From the NCBI GenBank assembly GCA_054601695.1, contig BAAHQB010000056.1, positions 62,001 through 126,000 of the forward strand: a stretch of DNA of 64,000 nt, in the 5' to 3' direction. This DNA comes from Amorphochlora amoebiformis. Its lineage: Eukaryota > Cercozoa > Chlorarachniophyceae. The stretch's first letter is position 1, and each line of letters begins with the position of its first letter. The translations under genes and the position numbers were made by a program. This document shows, piece after piece, positions 49,537 to 64,000 of the stretch. Under the pieces are notes generated by a model. It ran no database searches and was not told the DNA's origin. It worked only from the letters and a program-made list of their open reading frames with translations.

Positions 49537-50060
49537 TATATATATATATGTATATGTATCTAGTATGTATGTATACAATGAGCAAATTACCATTATCATG
49601 AAGCTCTAGAGCTTAGTCGACGATTGTTTCTAGTATTTATGGTCTATTTGATTTATAATATTCTAGATATTACTCAGATACTGGTAATTGTTACTCAGTA
49701 TTACTCAGTATCTAGAGCATTGTACATCATGGAGAGTGAGTGATGAGTCAATGACTAGAATGATGACCACATTGACATGATGGAGTCTATATTCCAGAAT
49801 CTATTATAAATCTGAAACTTACATACTGACTGTATACGTCACAAGTCGGTTATAAATCTGTAACTTACGTACAGACTGTATACGTCACAAGTCGGTAGCT
49901 ATAGCCTCAATCTAGTCGACTAGTCCCAGCTCGAGTATCCCGTAAGTTCTAAATGTGTATCAATGTTATTATAGTAAGTTGCTCAGCAGCTTAGAACTCT
50001 TTGATATTTTGATACTACTCAGGCGACCTTACTGACAATTGAGCACGTCCCAAATGAAGT
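47760..50060. other. CTAG-rich intergenic island 4
   Basis: Between the LRR-gene stop (47577) and the SRP72 start (50408). About twenty CTAG sites lie in 48000-48500 alone, where about two are expected, including CTAGCTAGCTAG and ACTAGTACTAGTACT runs. The island is interrupted by TA/TG tracts (48955-49560). 49780-49905 contains a ~60 bp direct repeat (TCTGWAACTTACRTACWGAC then TGTATACGTCACAAGTCGGT). No coding exon is seen. Confidence 0.6.
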
Positions 50061-50407
50061 TATGTTATCCACGAATGAACGTTTCAGACCAGCCCACCTC
50101 GCGAAAACCACCCCCTTTACGCGCTCCAGCGGAAGCTGAGCTTAATTAGATGTCTCCGAAGTGGATGAGCAAGCATAATCTGGATAGCCGCCGTCATTGC
50201 CAAGGCAGTCATGGACGGGCGATTGGATGTACATTACTTCTTCGCATTGCGCGTTCTTGCCCGCCAACTGTCTGTTGAGAAGTGATTTGTGTGCATGCCA
50301 TCTTGTCACCATGACCTGTCACAGTCACACGACAATATGCAACGTCACGTAGTGTGACATTGCCGTGAGTCACCGCCGGCGAAAAATTAGACTACGGCTC
50401 GCGGACA
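50060..50407. promoter_or_regulatory. SRP72: SRP72 upstream region
   Basis: GC-richer, repeat-free DNA before the SRP72 ATG. It contains TGTCAC/GTGACA and CGTCACG motifs (50305-50370). It is the likely promoter and 5' UTR by position only. Confidence 0.4.
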
Positions 50408-63699
<13,292 letters not shown>

Positions 63700-63910
63700 G
63701 TGACTACTATATAAATACATATAATATATATATGTATATATATATATATATATATACATATGTATATATACATATATATTATATATATATATATATATAT
63801 ACATATATATATGTGTGTATATATATATATATTATATATTATGTGACAGTTTGTGAATGTGCAATAAACGTATATGTACAAAATTGCAATTGTTTATATT
63901 AATGTATAGA

Positions 63911-63970
<60 letters not shown>

Positions 63971-64000
63971 TACATAGTGATGTATGTGTATATATGTATT
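63700..64000. other. Right edge: start of SRP72 intron 28, TA-rich
   Basis: Mostly TA tracts with a short unique island (63841-63905). No exon is seen before the window ends. Confidence 0.7.

Noticed and set aside
50280-50375. Third copy of the TGACGTCA dispersed element upstream of SRP72
   Set aside because: Shares only short TGTCAC/GTGAC motifs; the ordered motif set of the two accepted copies is missing.

Overview
The window is a piece of an intron-rich nuclear eukaryotic genome. It is full of (TA)n, (CA)n and (GA)n microsatellites, minisatellites and interstitial TTAGGG/CCCTAA telomere-type repeats. Nearly all long open reading frames are low-complexity artefacts of those repeats ([13 protein letters not shown]). 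The real genes are cut into very short exons, often 27-120 nt. I recovered them by following GT-AG (and two GC-AG) junctions that keep both reading phase and family similarity. The organism is probably a protist. TTAGGG-type repeats, animal-like 24-residue LRRs and a metazoan-like RPT4 would fit a unicellular relative of animals, but the sequence does not settle this.

Layout: (1) 483-543 may be the last exon of a gene entering from the left. (2) 544-12171 is gene-poor: a CTAG-rich island, a six-copy satellite, a ~200 bp palindrome and a ~1 kb heptamer array. (3) 12172-15102 (+) is a complete seven-exon RPT4, the proteasome 19S ATPase. (4) 15963-26676 (-) is a complete twelve-exon AIMP1/EMAPII-type tRNA-binding protein, tail-to-tail with RPT4. 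(5) From 27170 (+), head-to-head with AIMP1, runs a gene starting with a split HIT-like zinc knuckle. It reaches 31210 or possibly 34880. (6) About 38547-47577 (+) is a leucine-rich-repeat gene with one LRR per 72-nt exon. (7) 50408 to beyond the right edge (+) is SRP72, with 28 exons seen and the C-terminal RNA-binding motif present.

RPT4, AIMP1 and SRP72 are housekeeping genes for protein turnover, tRNA handling and protein targeting. They do not form an operon-like unit; each has its own introns and strand.

The most unusual signal is how repeats relate to splicing. At least nine times a minisatellite in an intron or 3' flank is made of copies of the neighbouring exon edge, including its 5' or 3' splice site (or, in RPT4, its stop codon). 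CCCTAA arrays and (TA)n tracts sit directly before 3' splice sites. Segments strongly enriched in the tetranucleotide CTAG lie downstream of gene 3' ends. These three patterns are the main candidates for something undescribed.
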